From contig CAKVIE010000001.1 of NCBI GenBank assembly GCA_934754505.1, positions 124,001 to 188,000 on the forward strand: 64,000 nt of DNA. The letters run 5' to 3'. Within the stretch, counting starts at the first letter, position 1. Each line of letters opens with the position of its first letter. Under the pieces are notes generated by a model that saw only the letters and a list, made by a program, of their open reading frames with translations, was not told where the DNA came from and made no database searches. A program made the translations under genes and the position numbers. Origin of the DNA: an uncultured Candidatus Melainabacteria bacterium. GTDB taxonomy: Bacteria; Cyanobacteriota; Vampirovibrionia; Gastranaerophilales; Gastranaerophilaceae. This document shows, piece after piece, positions 53,376 through 62,464 of this stretch.

Positions 53376-53404
53376 TTGAAACAAAGGTTTATTCACGATA
53401 TAAT
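53376..53404 (+). promoter_or_regulatory. MCE-upp operon promoter, leaderless
   Basis: TTGAAA (53376-53381), 17-nt spacer, TATAAT (53399-53404), then exactly 6 nt (GTAATT) to the ATG at 53411. Near-consensus with optimal spacing, which makes this the strongest leaderless case in the window. Confidence 0.7.
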
Positions 53405-53410
53405 GTAATT

Positions 53411-54106
53411 ATGAATAAACGATTAGTTTGGTCTATCGAATTGTTTTTATGGGCAATATTAATATTTGCTCTAATTTTAGGTTTTACATATTCTTTTGCA
53501 ACTGCAGACCAAAAAAATTCAAGTTATTACATGTTTTTTAAAGACGTTGACGGCTTGACGAAAGGTTCACCTGTTCGTATGATGGGGTATCAAATCGGAT
53601 ATGTCAGAGATGTAAAGGTTTTTGAAGATAATATATTTGTATCGTTTTTAGTTACGGAAAAAAACATTAACATTCCTAACGGTTCGACAGCTCGTGTTGA
53701 ATTTTACGGATTAGGCGGGTCAAAATCTTTGGAAATTGAGCCTTCAATAAAAAATTATCCTGATAATAGTGAAGTTTTAATAACAAAATCTCCATACAGA
53801 ATTGCCGATTATTATAAATGGGGAAATCAGATAAACGCAACGTTAGAACAGGTTTCGATAAATGCTACGGCATCAATCGATGCATTTGTAAACAGCGGTA
53901 TAAAAATTCCATATTTAATGAAATCTGCACAGAATTTAAATAGTATGGTACAATCATTTGTAAAAAAAGATATTCGTTTTGTTGATGATTTTAACAATAA
54001 GGTGAAATTTTTCAACGAAAAACACAAAGACAATCAGACCGTAGGTGAAAGCGAACCGGCTTCATCAGGAAATACGGAAGATATGAAGGAGAAAAATAAT
54101 GACTGA
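53411..54106 (+). CDS. MlaD/MCE-family lipid transport protein
   Basis: 231 aa: one N-terminal span (about 8-30) and an MCE domain (about 38-118) with YMFFKDVDGLTKGSPVRMMGYQIGYVRDV and GLGGSKSLEIEP. These proteins bind lipids in the periplasm for transport between the two membranes. The tail is helical and acidic. Partner genes (mlaE, mlaF) are not in the window. Overlaps upp by 8 nt. Confidence 0.88.
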   Translation: MNKRLVWSIELFLWAILIFALILGFTYSFATADQKNSSYYMFFKDVDGLTKGSPVRMMGYQIGYVRDVKVFEDNIFVSFLVTEKNINIPNGSTARVEFYGLGGSKSLEIEPSIKNYPDNSEVLITKSPYRIADYYKWGNQINATLEQVSINATASIDAFVNSGIKIPYLMKSAQNLNSMVQSFVKKDIRFVDDFNNKVKFFNEKHKDNQTVGESEPASSGNTEDMKEKNND

Positions 54107-54773
54107 TACGATAATAAAAGACCCTTATACAACTGTTTGTGACCACCCTTTATGCCAGCAGAATTTAACAATAATCAGAGATAAAAATACGACTGCAGAA
54201 GTTTTCAGAAATGCTATAAGACGTTTAACATATTTGCTTTTATATACTGCAACGCAGGATTTAGAAACAGAAGAAACAACAACTGTTACACCGATTGCAG
54301 AGTGTAAAACTCAAATTTTAAGAAAAGATGTTAAAATCATTCTTGCTCCGATTTTGAGAGCAGGTTTGATTTTTTCGGATATTGCAAGTGACGTTTTGCC
54401 GAATGCAAGCATCAGACACATTGGTATGTACCGTGATGAAAACAGTTTAAAACCTGTTTGGTATTATGATAAAACTCCGATTATGTTTGATGAACCTCAA
54501 AAAACGATTATATTTATCCTCGATCCTATGATAGCAACCGGCAATTCAGGTTTGGATTGTATTAATTTATTTGCAAGCAAACGAATTCCTGTTGAAAATA
54601 TCAGATTTGTAAGTTTGATATCTGCACCGGAAGGACTTGAAAAAATCAGAAAATATTATCCGACACTCAAAATCACAACTGCTCATATTGATGAAACTTT
54701 GAGCAAGACGGGCTATATTATCCCGGGACTTGGTGATGCAGGCGACAGAATATTTAATACACTTGGTGATTAA
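54099..54773 (+). CDS. upp: Uracil phosphoribosyltransferase
   Basis: Pyrimidine salvage: uracil plus PRPP to UMP. APILRAGLIFSD, the PRPP loop ILDPMIATGNS, and AHIDETLSKTGYIIPGLGDAGDR are diagnostic. 224 aa against a usual 208. Its stop overlaps the next gene's ATG (TAATG). Confidence 0.93.
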   Translation: MTDTIIKDPYTTVCDHPLCQQNLTIIRDKNTTAEVFRNAIRRLTYLLLYTATQDLETEETTTVTPIAECKTQILRKDVKIILAPILRAGLIFSDIASDVLPNASIRHIGMYRDENSLKPVWYYDKTPIMFDEPQKTIIFILDPMIATGNSGLDCINLFASKRIPVENIRFVSLISAPEGLEKIRKYYPTLKITTAHIDETLSKTGYIIPGLGDAGDRIFNTLGD

Positions 54774-55531
54774 TGTTTTATTTTGACGATTTTTTCGGAA
54801 AAAAAGTTCTAAAATCAACACTTCTCAATGATTGTGAGCATTTTTTTACCACGAGGGATTTTATTCTTCATTCAGGTACAAGAAATGATTTAGATTTGCA
54901 AGCAGAGAGAAATGTTGATTTTTTAATTGAAAAATTGAATATTTTGCCCGAAAATCTATACCGTTGCAAGCAAATGCATACGGCTAACGTCGAATTTGCG
55001 AAAAGTGACTGTAATTATTTTGAAAATATTGACGGAATAATTTTGACAGAGCCTGAAACTGCAACTTTTTTAAATTTTGCAGACTGCATTCCGATTATTT
55101 TATACGATAGTGAAAATAATGTCGGTGGAGTTGTTCATGCGGGTTGGCGGGGGACATCTGCGAAAATTCAACAAATTGCCGTAAAAAAATTGATTGAAAA
55201 AGGTTCAAAGCCTGAAAATATTAAGGCTGCAATCGGTGCAGGTATTGGAAAATGCTGTTTTGATGTAAATCAAGATGTTTTTGACAAAATATTGGACGGA
55301 ATTGATATTTCCGAAGCGAAAAAACAGGGAGTATTTTCTCCGTCGAAAGAGGACGGAAAATTTTTCGTCGATTTGAAAATGGTCAATAAAATGCTTTTGA
55401 ATGAAATATCTGTCCGACAGGTTGATGTATCGGACTATTGCACTTCTTGTTCTTGTGATATATTTTTTTCATATAGAAAAGAAAACGGCAATACTGCAAG
55501 ACATTCCGCCGTGTTGAAAATAAAAGGCTAA
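54773..55531 (+). CDS. pgeF: Purine nucleoside phosphorylase YfiH/LACC1 family
   Basis: Members cleave purine nucleosides or act in peptidoglycan editing; formerly called polyphenol oxidases. CKQMHTANVE, ADCIPIILYD, VVHAGWRGTSAKI (zinc His/Cys site) and AAIGAGIGKCCFDV are family blocks, ending ARHSAVLKI. 252 aa. Follows upp with a 1-nt overlap, both in nucleoside/base salvage. Confidence 0.88.
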   Translation: MFYFDDFFGKKVLKSTLLNDCEHFFTTRDFILHSGTRNDLDLQAERNVDFLIEKLNILPENLYRCKQMHTANVEFAKSDCNYFENIDGIILTEPETATFLNFADCIPIILYDSENNVGGVVHAGWRGTSAKIQQIAVKKLIEKGSKPENIKAAIGAGIGKCCFDVNQDVFDKILDGIDISEAKKQGVFSPSKEDGKFFVDLKMVNKMLLNEISVRQVDVSDYCTSCSCDIFFSYRKENGNTARHSAVLKIKG

Positions 55532-55533
55532 TT

Positions 55534-56826
55534 ATGACGACATTAAATATTAACGAACAAATTTCTCAAGTTGTTGATAAAATTACAACTTTTTTGATGA
55601 TAGATTTGCAAATCGGAAAAGATTTTAAGGATTTTGCTCAATTTGATGCAAAATATATTTCGCAAGAAGAAAAAAGAAGCCGTACTTTGACTTACCTATA
55701 TTCGAGAAAAATCGGCGGCAAGACAATGTTTGACTATTATGCCGAAAAACATTTGAATTTATCAAAAGGCGAACTTGCGATTGTAAATGCTTTGAAAAAT
55801 GCTTTTGTCGGTGTTTTTCAAGTTAAAAAGGTCTTAAAACACGGTTTTGAACTGTATAGTATAATTAACGAAAGAGATTATTCCGTAAATGCACTTGGCA
55901 CTATGACTGCATTTAGAGGTGTTTCACAAGGGTCGTTTTTATATGCCTGTTTGTGTGAAATTGACGGTGTTTACTATCTTTGCGATGTAAGAGCCATGAC
56001 AAGTGCCGATAAAATCGGTGGTGCAAAAAGATATGCAATTTCAAAAATCATTGATAATCCCGAAATAACATATTTTCAAAATGACGAAAAATTGAATGAT
56101 GTAAAAAAAGAAGTTGCTGTTTTTTATGAAAAATTTGTTGAATGCTTTAAAACTACCGAAATTATTACGACAAATCAAACTGCTGATGAAATTATAAATG
56201 CGTTCAATTCTTATTGTGAATATGGTGATGAAGATATCAAAACTATTGTCCAAAATGGCATTGCAGCTCCCGAAAAGTATGAATATTTCCCGACAAAAGA
56301 TTTCAATTATACAAATGACAGTATCGAAAAGAAGTCTATGGCAGGCTTTTCGGCACAAGGCAGCAAACATGATGTTGGTATAATTTATATAGAAAAATCA
56401 GGTTTGTATGCAATTCCGTTTTACGGTACTTTCTGCAAAATCTTTGAGTCAGATGATTATAAGCAAATTAAAAATTGGCATGATTGCGTGAGAAATTTCG
56501 TTTTCAATGAGAAAATATCAGGTGTGATTTTTGAGCATTTGGCTGAAAAATATGAGAATTTCATATCTCGAATTAATGAAATTCTAAATTCTAAATACAC
56601 TTTAGCGGACATTTTGATTAATATAAAACATTATGATAAATCGGCTCCAAACCTTTCACCTGCAGCACTTTTGTATGCATCAGATGTTTTTGCGGATTTT
56701 ATGTTTGAAAATTCACAACAAAAGAACAACGGGCAAAATTTAAACAATAAACGTGTCGGCAGAAACGAGCCTTGTCCTTGCGGCAGCGGTAAAAAATATA
56801 AGAAATGCTGTATGCCAAAGGAATAA
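55534..56826 (+). CDS. Hypothetical protein with C-terminal SEC-C zinc motif
   Basis: 430 aa. The last 20 residues, RNEPCPCGSGKKYKKCCM, are the SEC-C zinc motif found at the end of SecA and in SecB-interacting and ribosome-associated proteins. The rest (1-405) is mostly helical with no recognised domain; it includes NEKISGVIFEHLAEKYENFI. 2 nt after pgeF, last gene of the run from 53411. Confidence 0.7.
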   Translation: MTTLNINEQISQVVDKITTFLMIDLQIGKDFKDFAQFDAKYISQEEKRSRTLTYLYSRKIGGKTMFDYYAEKHLNLSKGELAIVNALKNAFVGVFQVKKVLKHGFELYSIINERDYSVNALGTMTAFRGVSQGSFLYACLCEIDGVYYLCDVRAMTSADKIGGAKRYAISKIIDNPEITYFQNDEKLNDVKKEVAVFYEKFVECFKTTEIITTNQTADEIINAFNSYCEYGDEDIKTIVQNGIAAPEKYEYFPTKDFNYTNDSIEKKSMAGFSAQGSKHDVGIIYIEKSGLYAIPFYGTFCKIFESDDYKQIKNWHDCVRNFVFNEKISGVIFEHLAEKYENFISRINEILNSKYTLADILINIKHYDKSAPNLSPAALLYASDVFADFMFENSQQKNNGQNLNNKRVGRNEPCPCGSGKKYKKCCMPKE

Positions 56827-56937
56827 AAATTTTTATAAGTTTTTTTATAATTCTGAAGTAATCTTTTTTATTACTTTTGAAACATTTGCAATTAATGCAG
56901 CATATACTTTTTGGGTTAAAAAGGTATACTGATAATG

Positions 56938-57747
56938 TTATTTATAATATATTTTACAGTTAGGGCAACTATTTTGTAAAAAAGGTATATTACTTCCGCA
57001 AATAGGGCAGGTTATTCCCGATGGTTCTTTTTCTTTGGTTTTTTCTGTTTTATAGGTTTGCGAATTTGAAAAATTTGTGGATATTATCATTTTCAGGATT
57101 TTTAGTTTTTTTATAAGATTTATTATTGTTGTCAAAAAACAGAAAATGATTGGAAGAATAAAATAATATTTTGTAAAACTTGAGACTTCTAACATCTCAT
57201 AATCTAAAATTATAATGTAATAAATCAATATCGGATATAATAACAAACATATTACTTCTTTTAAAATTATAAATATGTATTTTACTGAAGATACAATAGC
57301 AGGGTCATATTCTTTTATTTTTAATATTAATTCTGAAAGATTTTCAACTGCTAAGATACGAATTTTGAGGGAATTTTTTAATGTCAGTATTAAGCATTCA
57401 TTAGCAGTTGTTTTTATATTTTTTATTTCTGTATATTTAATGTCTATTGCTATATTCTTTTTTAAGATAACTAATGATGTTTTTGTTAAATATAATTTGT
57501 TGTTTTTATAATCATTAAATGCACGAACAAGTCTAAATATTTGAATAAAGATAATTACAGGAAAAACAAAATATAATAAATTGCTTATAGAATTTGAAAC
57601 AATATTTACTATAAACATTACAAAAAGAATGAAAAGAAGAATTAAAAAAATAATAGAACAGAATATACAATTTATATTCCTTTTTGAATTTTTTGCATAA
57701 TATAATATTTTTTCATTATTTTCATAACTTCTATTATAATTAGTCAT
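56938..57747 (-). CDS. Membrane protein with PH-like domain and C-terminal zinc ribbon
   Basis: 269 aa. Two spans near residues 25-75, then a bacterial PH-like segment (about 85-145: LYLTKTSLVILKKNIAIDIKYTEIKNIKTT), two more spans (about 155-220), and a zinc ribbon at the end, CPICGSNIPFLQNSCPNC. Very A+T-rich even for this window. 15 nt after a radical SAM gene, last of that operon. Function unknown. Confidence 0.6.
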   Translation of the reverse strand: MTNYNRSYENNEKILYYAKNSKRNINCIFCSIIFLILLFILFVMFIVNIVSNSISNLLYFVFPVIIFIQIFRLVRAFNDYKNNKLYLTKTSLVILKKNIAIDIKYTEIKNIKTTANECLILTLKNSLKIRILAVENLSELILKIKEYDPAIVSSVKYIFIILKEVICLLLYPILIYYIIILDYEMLEVSSFTKYYFILPIIFCFLTTIINLIKKLKILKMIISTNFSNSQTYKTEKTKEKEPSGITCPICGSNIPFLQNSCPNCKIYYK

Positions 57748-57761
57748 AATTTTTCGGATTT

Positions 57762-58733
57762 TTACTCATTTGCTTGAAGAAGTTGTAAAACGTGATTATC
57801 GCCTTGAAAACTCGGAAACAGCTTTTCGCCTTTTGCTAAAATATATTTCACAAGTTCGACAATTTGTTCGTTGTCGTTATTACGGTGGTCTTTCAGCCAT
57901 TTGTTATCAACGGATAGAATGAGCATTCCTATTTTGGAGTCTAAACAGGTTTCAATCCATTTGTCGGCTTCTTCTTTGTTATCGTTTATATTTGGGCAAA
58001 TTATGTATTTGCTTCTGACATTATAATGTTCTTTTTTGACAGCTGCGTATCTTTTCATATTTTCAACAACTTTATCATAAGCATTTATGCCTTTTATTTT
58101 GTAAAATGTTTCTGCAGAACCGCTGTCTATTGAGTTGTTTACGTTGATTTTGCCCATTGCAACACCTTTTTCAATAACGGGTGAATATTTGATTGCAGAA
58201 GTCGGTATGCTTATGTTGTCAAAATTGTGGTCTAACAAATAATGGATTAAATCTTCAAATTCTTCAAGAATAGTGGGTTCGCCTCCGCCAAAGCCGATTT
58301 GACCTCCGGGGATTAAAATACCTCTTTCAACCATATCTTTTACAATCGGAAGTACGTTGTAACTTTGCAGTGAATTGTATTTTTCTTTGTCCTCGTTTGT
58401 ATAACAATAAATGCAATTACAGTTGCATTTTGTAAAATGGTCAAAAATGATACTCTTTATGTGGTTTCCGCTTTCCCAATTATCTTTGCGAAGATATACA
58501 CAATCGGTGCATTCCTTTATCGTTTGCCCTGATTTTTGGATATTTCTGTATGAATTTTTAAGCTGCCAAAATTTTACCCAGTTGATTTGCTTTCCGTCAA
58601 AATCTCTTTTGAGCATTATATTTCCACCGCCAGGGCAGCTTACATAACAACACATCATTATGTTTGAGCCGTAAACCCCGACGTCAAAGTCCATTCCGTT
58701 TTCAATCCAATCGCAGCTTACATATTCGGGCAT
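57762..58733 (-). CDS. Radical SAM enzyme with N-terminal SPASM-like module (paralogue 6)
   Basis: 323 aa, same plan as the 40.8-46 kb cluster although 12 kb away: Cys7, Cys28-Cys29 with SCPGGG, CTDC, then CNCNCIYC, FGGGEPTILEEFED and KYIICPNINDNKEEADKW. The residue after the CxxC differs (RKDNWESGN where others have WDDE). Its ATG overlaps the stop of the SPASM gene by one base, so it is cotranscribed with a second radical SAM enzyme of a different class. Confidence 0.85.
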   Translation of the reverse strand: MPEYVSCDWIENGMDFDVGVYGSNIMMCCYVSCPGGGNIMLKRDFDGKQINWVKFWQLKNSYRNIQKSGQTIKECTDCVYLRKDNWESGNHIKSIIFDHFTKCNCNCIYCYTNEDKEKYNSLQSYNVLPIVKDMVERGILIPGGQIGFGGGEPTILEEFEDLIHYLLDHNFDNISIPTSAIKYSPVIEKGVAMGKINVNNSIDSGSAETFYKIKGINAYDKVVENMKRYAAVKKEHYNVRSKYIICPNINDNKEEADKWIETCLDSKIGMLILSVDNKWLKDHRNNDNEQIVELVKYILAKGEKLFPSFQGDNHVLQLLQANE

Positions 58734-59869
58734 TATTCTTCGTCCTCGTGATAGTTGCAGTTTAAAAGTTTGCAGGATTTATTGCAAACGGCAATCTTTT
58801 TTCGCATTTCTTCTGCTTCTTCGCTGTTCCAAATGTTTTCGGGCAGCATTGTTCTTAAATTTCCAATCGGTTCAAACGAAAAACAAATTCTTACGTTACC
58901 GTATGGGTCAATTAAAAAATTATAATCCCCTGTTCTGCAACTTGCTTCACTACATTTTGCAGCTTTTTCGGGATAAATTTCCGTAAACGGTGTTTGAATA
59001 TTACAATCAATTTCGCTTGGATTGATTTTGTCTGAAATGTCGTTAAAATCAGTGTATTCAGAGAAAGTTCTCATTTCTGTTTTGGCTTCGTAACATTCAT
59101 TGCGGCTCGTTTCATCAGGCGAATTCAAAATACTTTCTTTAAACGCATTAAGTTGATTTTCCGTGTTGTAAATTAAATATCCTTTTTCTTTCAAATTAAC
59201 GAGCTTATCAATGGCCGCCATTATTTCATTTCTCATTTCCGAATACATTTTGTTGTATTCGGAGCGGATATCATAAGCCGTAAAAAATGAATCACCGCCG
59301 TCTAAAAGCTGATAATTAATTCCTATTTGATTTGTGTGTGCAAATTCCGCTAACGGAACAAGCTCTGTCATATTTGACGGCATAATAACAGTTGAGAGTA
59401 AAATCGTCTTGTTTGCATTCCGTTTTCTGTTTAAATATGCTAAATTTTGGATAACATCGCTTGTGATTTTAAATGCATTGTTTAAGCCTCTCGAAAAATT
59501 GTGTATTTCGGGATTTTTTACTCCGTTTAAAGATATTGTAATATCTGAAAAACCGCTGTTTATTAATTTTTCGCATTTGTTTTTCAAAGCAAGTCCGTTT
59601 GTGATAACTTTCGGAATTAGTCCTATTTGAGCCGCATAGTCAGCGAGTTCAAAAATATCTTCTCTTAAAAACGGCTCACCGCCAGAGAAAATGAAGTCAA
59701 AATTTCCAAGCCAGTTGTGCAAAGAATTGAAAACGAACTTCCAATCGTTTGTTGAAAGTTCGTTTTGTTTACATTCTTTAGGTGTTTGCCAGCCGCTGCA
59801 AGTTCTGCAATGAGATTGACATCTGTCGGTTAATCCGAATGCAAAATATCTCGGCTTTTTTACCACCAT
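58733..59869 (-). CDS. Radical SAM/SPASM protein
   Basis: 378 aa with conventional order: CQSHCRTC near residues 17-24, FSGGEPFLREDIFELADY, then a C-terminal SPASM-like module: CRTGDYNFLIDPYGNVRICFSFEPIGNL, and CNKSCKLLNC. The Cys set at the end suits one or two auxiliary clusters. SPASM enzymes often modify peptides; no precursor is seen. GAGG precedes the start. 11 nt after the GGDEF gene. Confidence 0.85.
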   Translation of the reverse strand: MVVKKPRYFAFGLTDRCQSHCRTCSGWQTPKECKQNELSTNDWKFVFNSLHNWLGNFDFIFSGGEPFLREDIFELADYAAQIGLIPKVITNGLALKNKCEKLINSGFSDITISLNGVKNPEIHNFSRGLNNAFKITSDVIQNLAYLNRKRNANKTILLSTVIMPSNMTELVPLAEFAHTNQIGINYQLLDGGDSFFTAYDIRSEYNKMYSEMRNEIMAAIDKLVNLKEKGYLIYNTENQLNAFKESILNSPDETSRNECYEAKTEMRTFSEYTDFNDISDKINPSEIDCNIQTPFTEIYPEKAAKCSEASCRTGDYNFLIDPYGNVRICFSFEPIGNLRTMLPENIWNSEEAEEMRKKIAVCNKSCKLLNCNYHEDEE

Positions 59870-59880
59870 TTTTACCTCGA

Positions 59881-60759
59881 TTAGTAATCAAGATTTACTT
59901 GTGAGAATAATACAACCTTGTTTTTGCCTCTCTTTTTAGCATTGTACAAAGCGTGTTCTGCATATCTGATTAACGTATTTGCATCTTCATCAACGTTTTC
60001 GAGGAATGGGAATGATGAAATACCGCCTGAAATTGTAATCGGGTGTCTTTCTTCTTCACCTGCAGGAATAAATTCCATTTTTTCAATTTCACGTCTGAAT
60101 CTTTCTGCCAAAATAAATGCATTTTCTTCGGTTGTGTTCGGTAAAACTACGATAAATTCTTCATCACCGTATCTTGTTAAAATATCTTCTTTTCTGATAA
60201 AACCGGAGAGAAGTTCCGCAATCTTTTTAAGAAGAACGTCGCCCCAATCGTATCCGTACATATCGTTTACAACCTTGAAGAAGTCGATATCGAAAAGCAG
60301 ACAAGATAATTTTGTGCCGTATCTTCTTGCTCTTGAAATTTCAGCTTCAAGCTGTTCCTGCAAGTATCTTCTGTTGTGAAGACCTGTTAATTCATCAGTT
60401 GTTGTAACTCGTGCGATTTTTTCACGAAGTTCCTTAATTCTCGTAAAGTTTCTTAATCTGATTTTCAATTCTTGTTCGTTTAACGGTTTGAAAATATAAT
60501 CGTAAACGTCACCTCTGAGCTTTAAATCGTCATACATTTTTTCCGAATAAATAAGTGTCGGAACGGGAAGTTTGACCACCATTGATATTTCACGTAATTT
60601 TTCTTCCGGAATATCAAGAATAGCAACCGACGGGTTGTATTTTTCCGCTTCTTTAAATTCGTTAATGCTTTTAACTCTTACATCGTAATCGTCACTGTCT
60701 TTCAATGTGAATTGAATTTCTGATGACGGTCTGTCGCTGAAAATAATGACATTTCTCAT
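59881..60759 (-). CDS. Diguanylate cyclase-like protein with receiver-like N-terminus and GDEEF motif
   Basis: 292 aa. Residues 1-115 resemble a response receiver (VAILDIPEE, DYIFKPLNEQEL) but the phospho-acceptor region is degenerate. The GGDEF domain (about 125-285) has TDELTGLHNRRYLQE, LLFDIDFFKVVND and the signature RYGDEEF, with Asp in the second Gly position of GGEEF. That change may reduce cyclase activity. AAGGA lies upstream of the ATG. It heads an operon with two radical SAM genes. Confidence 0.85.
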   Translation of the reverse strand: MRNVIIFSDRPSSEIQFTLKDSDDYDVRVKSINEFKEAEKYNPSVAILDIPEEKLREISMVVKLPVPTLIYSEKMYDDLKLRGDVYDYIFKPLNEQELKIRLRNFTRIKELREKIARVTTTDELTGLHNRRYLQEQLEAEISRARRYGTKLSCLLFDIDFFKVVNDMYGYDWGDVLLKKIAELLSGFIRKEDILTRYGDEEFIVVLPNTTEENAFILAERFRREIEKMEFIPAGEEERHPITISGGISSFPFLENVDEDANTLIRYAEHALYNAKKRGKNKVVLFSQVNLDY

Positions 60760-60894
60760 TAGCTTTATCCTTTGTTACATTTTACAAACATTTTTTTACA
60801 ATTCTATTTTACCAAAAATATTGAAATATTCAAATGTTTTTAGGATTATAAATTTATTTTTTCATACATTTGTATTATGACAAAATGTAAAGTT

Positions 60895-60923
60895 TTGGTG
60901 TACTATACAATTTGTTGTATAAT
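60895..60923 (+). promoter_or_regulatory. Promoter of the beta-lactamase-like gene
   Basis: TTGGTG (60895-60900), 17-nt spacer, TATAAT (60918-60923), 23 nt before the TTG start. Confidence 0.6.
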
Positions 60924-60945
60924 TATGTTGTCGGGGGATTAAAAA

Positions 60946-62121
60946 TTGTTGCAGAATAGGTTGTATTACGATCAGATGCGTGAAAATTTAAGTCAAAAAA
61001 CAGATTTTAACATTACTTATCCGAAAACATACAAGCCGGTATTAAAACCTGTTAAAAGAAAAGTTAAAAAACAAAATCAGTACAGTCTTATAACGGCACT
61101 GTTCGTTGTATTTATGACAGTGTTTGTTGCATTTTTGGTTTTGCCGTTTGCGGCTAAACATTTTTTTGCTCCGATATTTACAGATGCTTCACAAAAGCCG
61201 TTTAGAGTTAATTATGAGCAAATTTATTCTCCCACGTCGAAGTATCTTCACAATAATTTGTTCCTCGGTGTTCTTTCATTGAGAGGTGCAGAAACTGAAA
61301 ATCCTCTTATGCAGCCGTTGAACTTGACGTCAGAAATGACTAACCTTGAAAACAGCCTGCAGGCTTTAGCAAATGAATATAAATCAATTCACCCGTCAGT
61401 TTTTGTTTGGGATTATGAAACTGGAAAATATGCAGCATTAAATTCACAAGAACAATTCCCCGCTGCAAGTATTATCAAAATTCCTGTTCTTTTGCAGTTG
61501 TTCCGCTCTATTGAAGCAGGTCAGCTGACAATAGATGATAAAATGACTTTGACGGATTATTACAGAGCAGAAGGTTCAGGAGATATTCAATTCCAAAGAA
61601 CAGGTAATCAATATTCAATGGATTATCTTGCTCGCAAAATGATTGAAATTTCCGATAATTCTTCAACAAACATGTTGATGTCATCAATGGGCGGCATGAA
61701 TGATGTTAACAGAGCTATTAAATCTTGGGGCTTGAAAAATACGGAAGTTAATAATTGGCTTCCCGATATGAAAGGTACTAACGTAACAACCACCGAAGAT
61801 TTGGCAAGAATGCTTTATAACATTGATAACAGCGACTTCTTATCACCTGTTTCAAAAGACAAAATATTTGATTATATGGGTCACGTTAAGAATAACAGAT
61901 TGATTCATGCAGGTCTTAATCCGAATGCTAAATTCTTCCACAAAACAGGCGATATCGGACATACAATGGGTGATGCGGGAATTGTTGTTACGCCTGACGG
62001 TCATAAATATATCGTAAGCATTATGGCTAAAAGGCCTTATAACAGCCCTGCAGGAAAAGATTTTACGGTAAGAGCATCAGAAATTATTTATAACGCTTTA
62101 TCAACAAGAAATCTTTCATAA
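60946..62121 (+). CDS. Class A beta-lactamase-like serine hydrolase lacking the Omega-loop Glu
   Basis: 391 aa. An N-terminal cytoplasmic stretch, one span (about 48-70), then a periplasmic domain of the beta-lactamase/transpeptidase fold: nucleophile Ser175 in SIIK (S-x-x-K), SDN at 236-238, KTG at 333-335. The class A Glu166 motif (ExxLN) is not found; the corresponding stretch reads NWLPDMKGT. Deacylation would therefore be slow, so a cell-wall or penicillin-binding role is more likely than drug resistance. TTG start at 60946 with GGGGG 8 nt upstream. Confidence 0.75.
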   Translation: MLQNRLYYDQMRENLSQKTDFNITYPKTYKPVLKPVKRKVKKQNQYSLITALFVVFMTVFVAFLVLPFAAKHFFAPIFTDASQKPFRVNYEQIYSPTSKYLHNNLFLGVLSLRGAETENPLMQPLNLTSEMTNLENSLQALANEYKSIHPSVFVWDYETGKYAALNSQEQFPAASIIKIPVLLQLFRSIEAGQLTIDDKMTLTDYYRAEGSGDIQFQRTGNQYSMDYLARKMIEISDNSSTNMLMSSMGGMNDVNRAIKSWGLKNTEVNNWLPDMKGTNVTTTEDLARMLYNIDNSDFLSPVSKDKIFDYMGHVKNNRLIHAGLNPNAKFFHKTGDIGHTMGDAGIVVTPDGHKYIVSIMAKRPYNSPAGKDFTVRASEIIYNALSTRNLS

Positions 62122-62140
62122 ATCGATATTAAAAATAGTA

Positions 62141-62167
62141 AAAAGCTCGCTTATAAAGCGGGCTTTT
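62141..62167. terminator. Terminator between convergent genes
   Basis: AAAAGCTCGCTT pairs with AAGCGGGCTTTT (one G-U pair) around a short loop, with A and T runs on both sides, 20 nt after the beta-lactamase-like gene. Likely serves both this gene and the minus-strand gene ending at 62190. Confidence 0.8.
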
Positions 62168-62189
62168 TTATTAGTTCAAAAATTAAAAA

Positions 62190-62399
62190 TCAGTTATTTT
62201 CTTCTTCTTGTTCTATTTTTTCACCTGAACTTGCGAAAAATCCCGATGCTGCGGATTCGTATGTTTCGTCCATTGTGCTTAAAAGCGAATAATTTGAAGG
62301 AACATTTTGTAAATTTGGAAATTCTTCTTTGTCATTCATTCTTCTTGTCAAAGTTCTGACCATGTATTTTCTGTAATAGTATTTAGACAAAAGACTCAT
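62190..62399 (-). CDS. Small 69-aa protein of unknown function
   Basis: MSLLSKYYYRKYMVRTLTRR at the N-terminus is basic and aromatic; the C-terminal half is acidic and Ser-rich, ending EQEEENN. GGAG lies at a suitable distance upstream of its ATG (minus strand), and a terminator follows, so expression is likely. No family recognised; no membrane span. Confidence 0.6.
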   Translation of the reverse strand: MSLLSKYYYRKYMVRTLTRRMNDKEEFPNLQNVPSNYSLLSTMDETYESAASGFFASSGEKIEQEEENN

Positions 62400-62464
62400 A
62401 AAATATCTCCATTTAGCTTAATTTTACTTTAAAATCGAGATAATGTAAAGCAGGGTAAAAATTC

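Noticed and set aside
60946..62121. Acquired antibiotic-resistance beta-lactamase
   Set aside because: No mobile element nearby, the deacylation Glu is missing, codon use matches neighbours.
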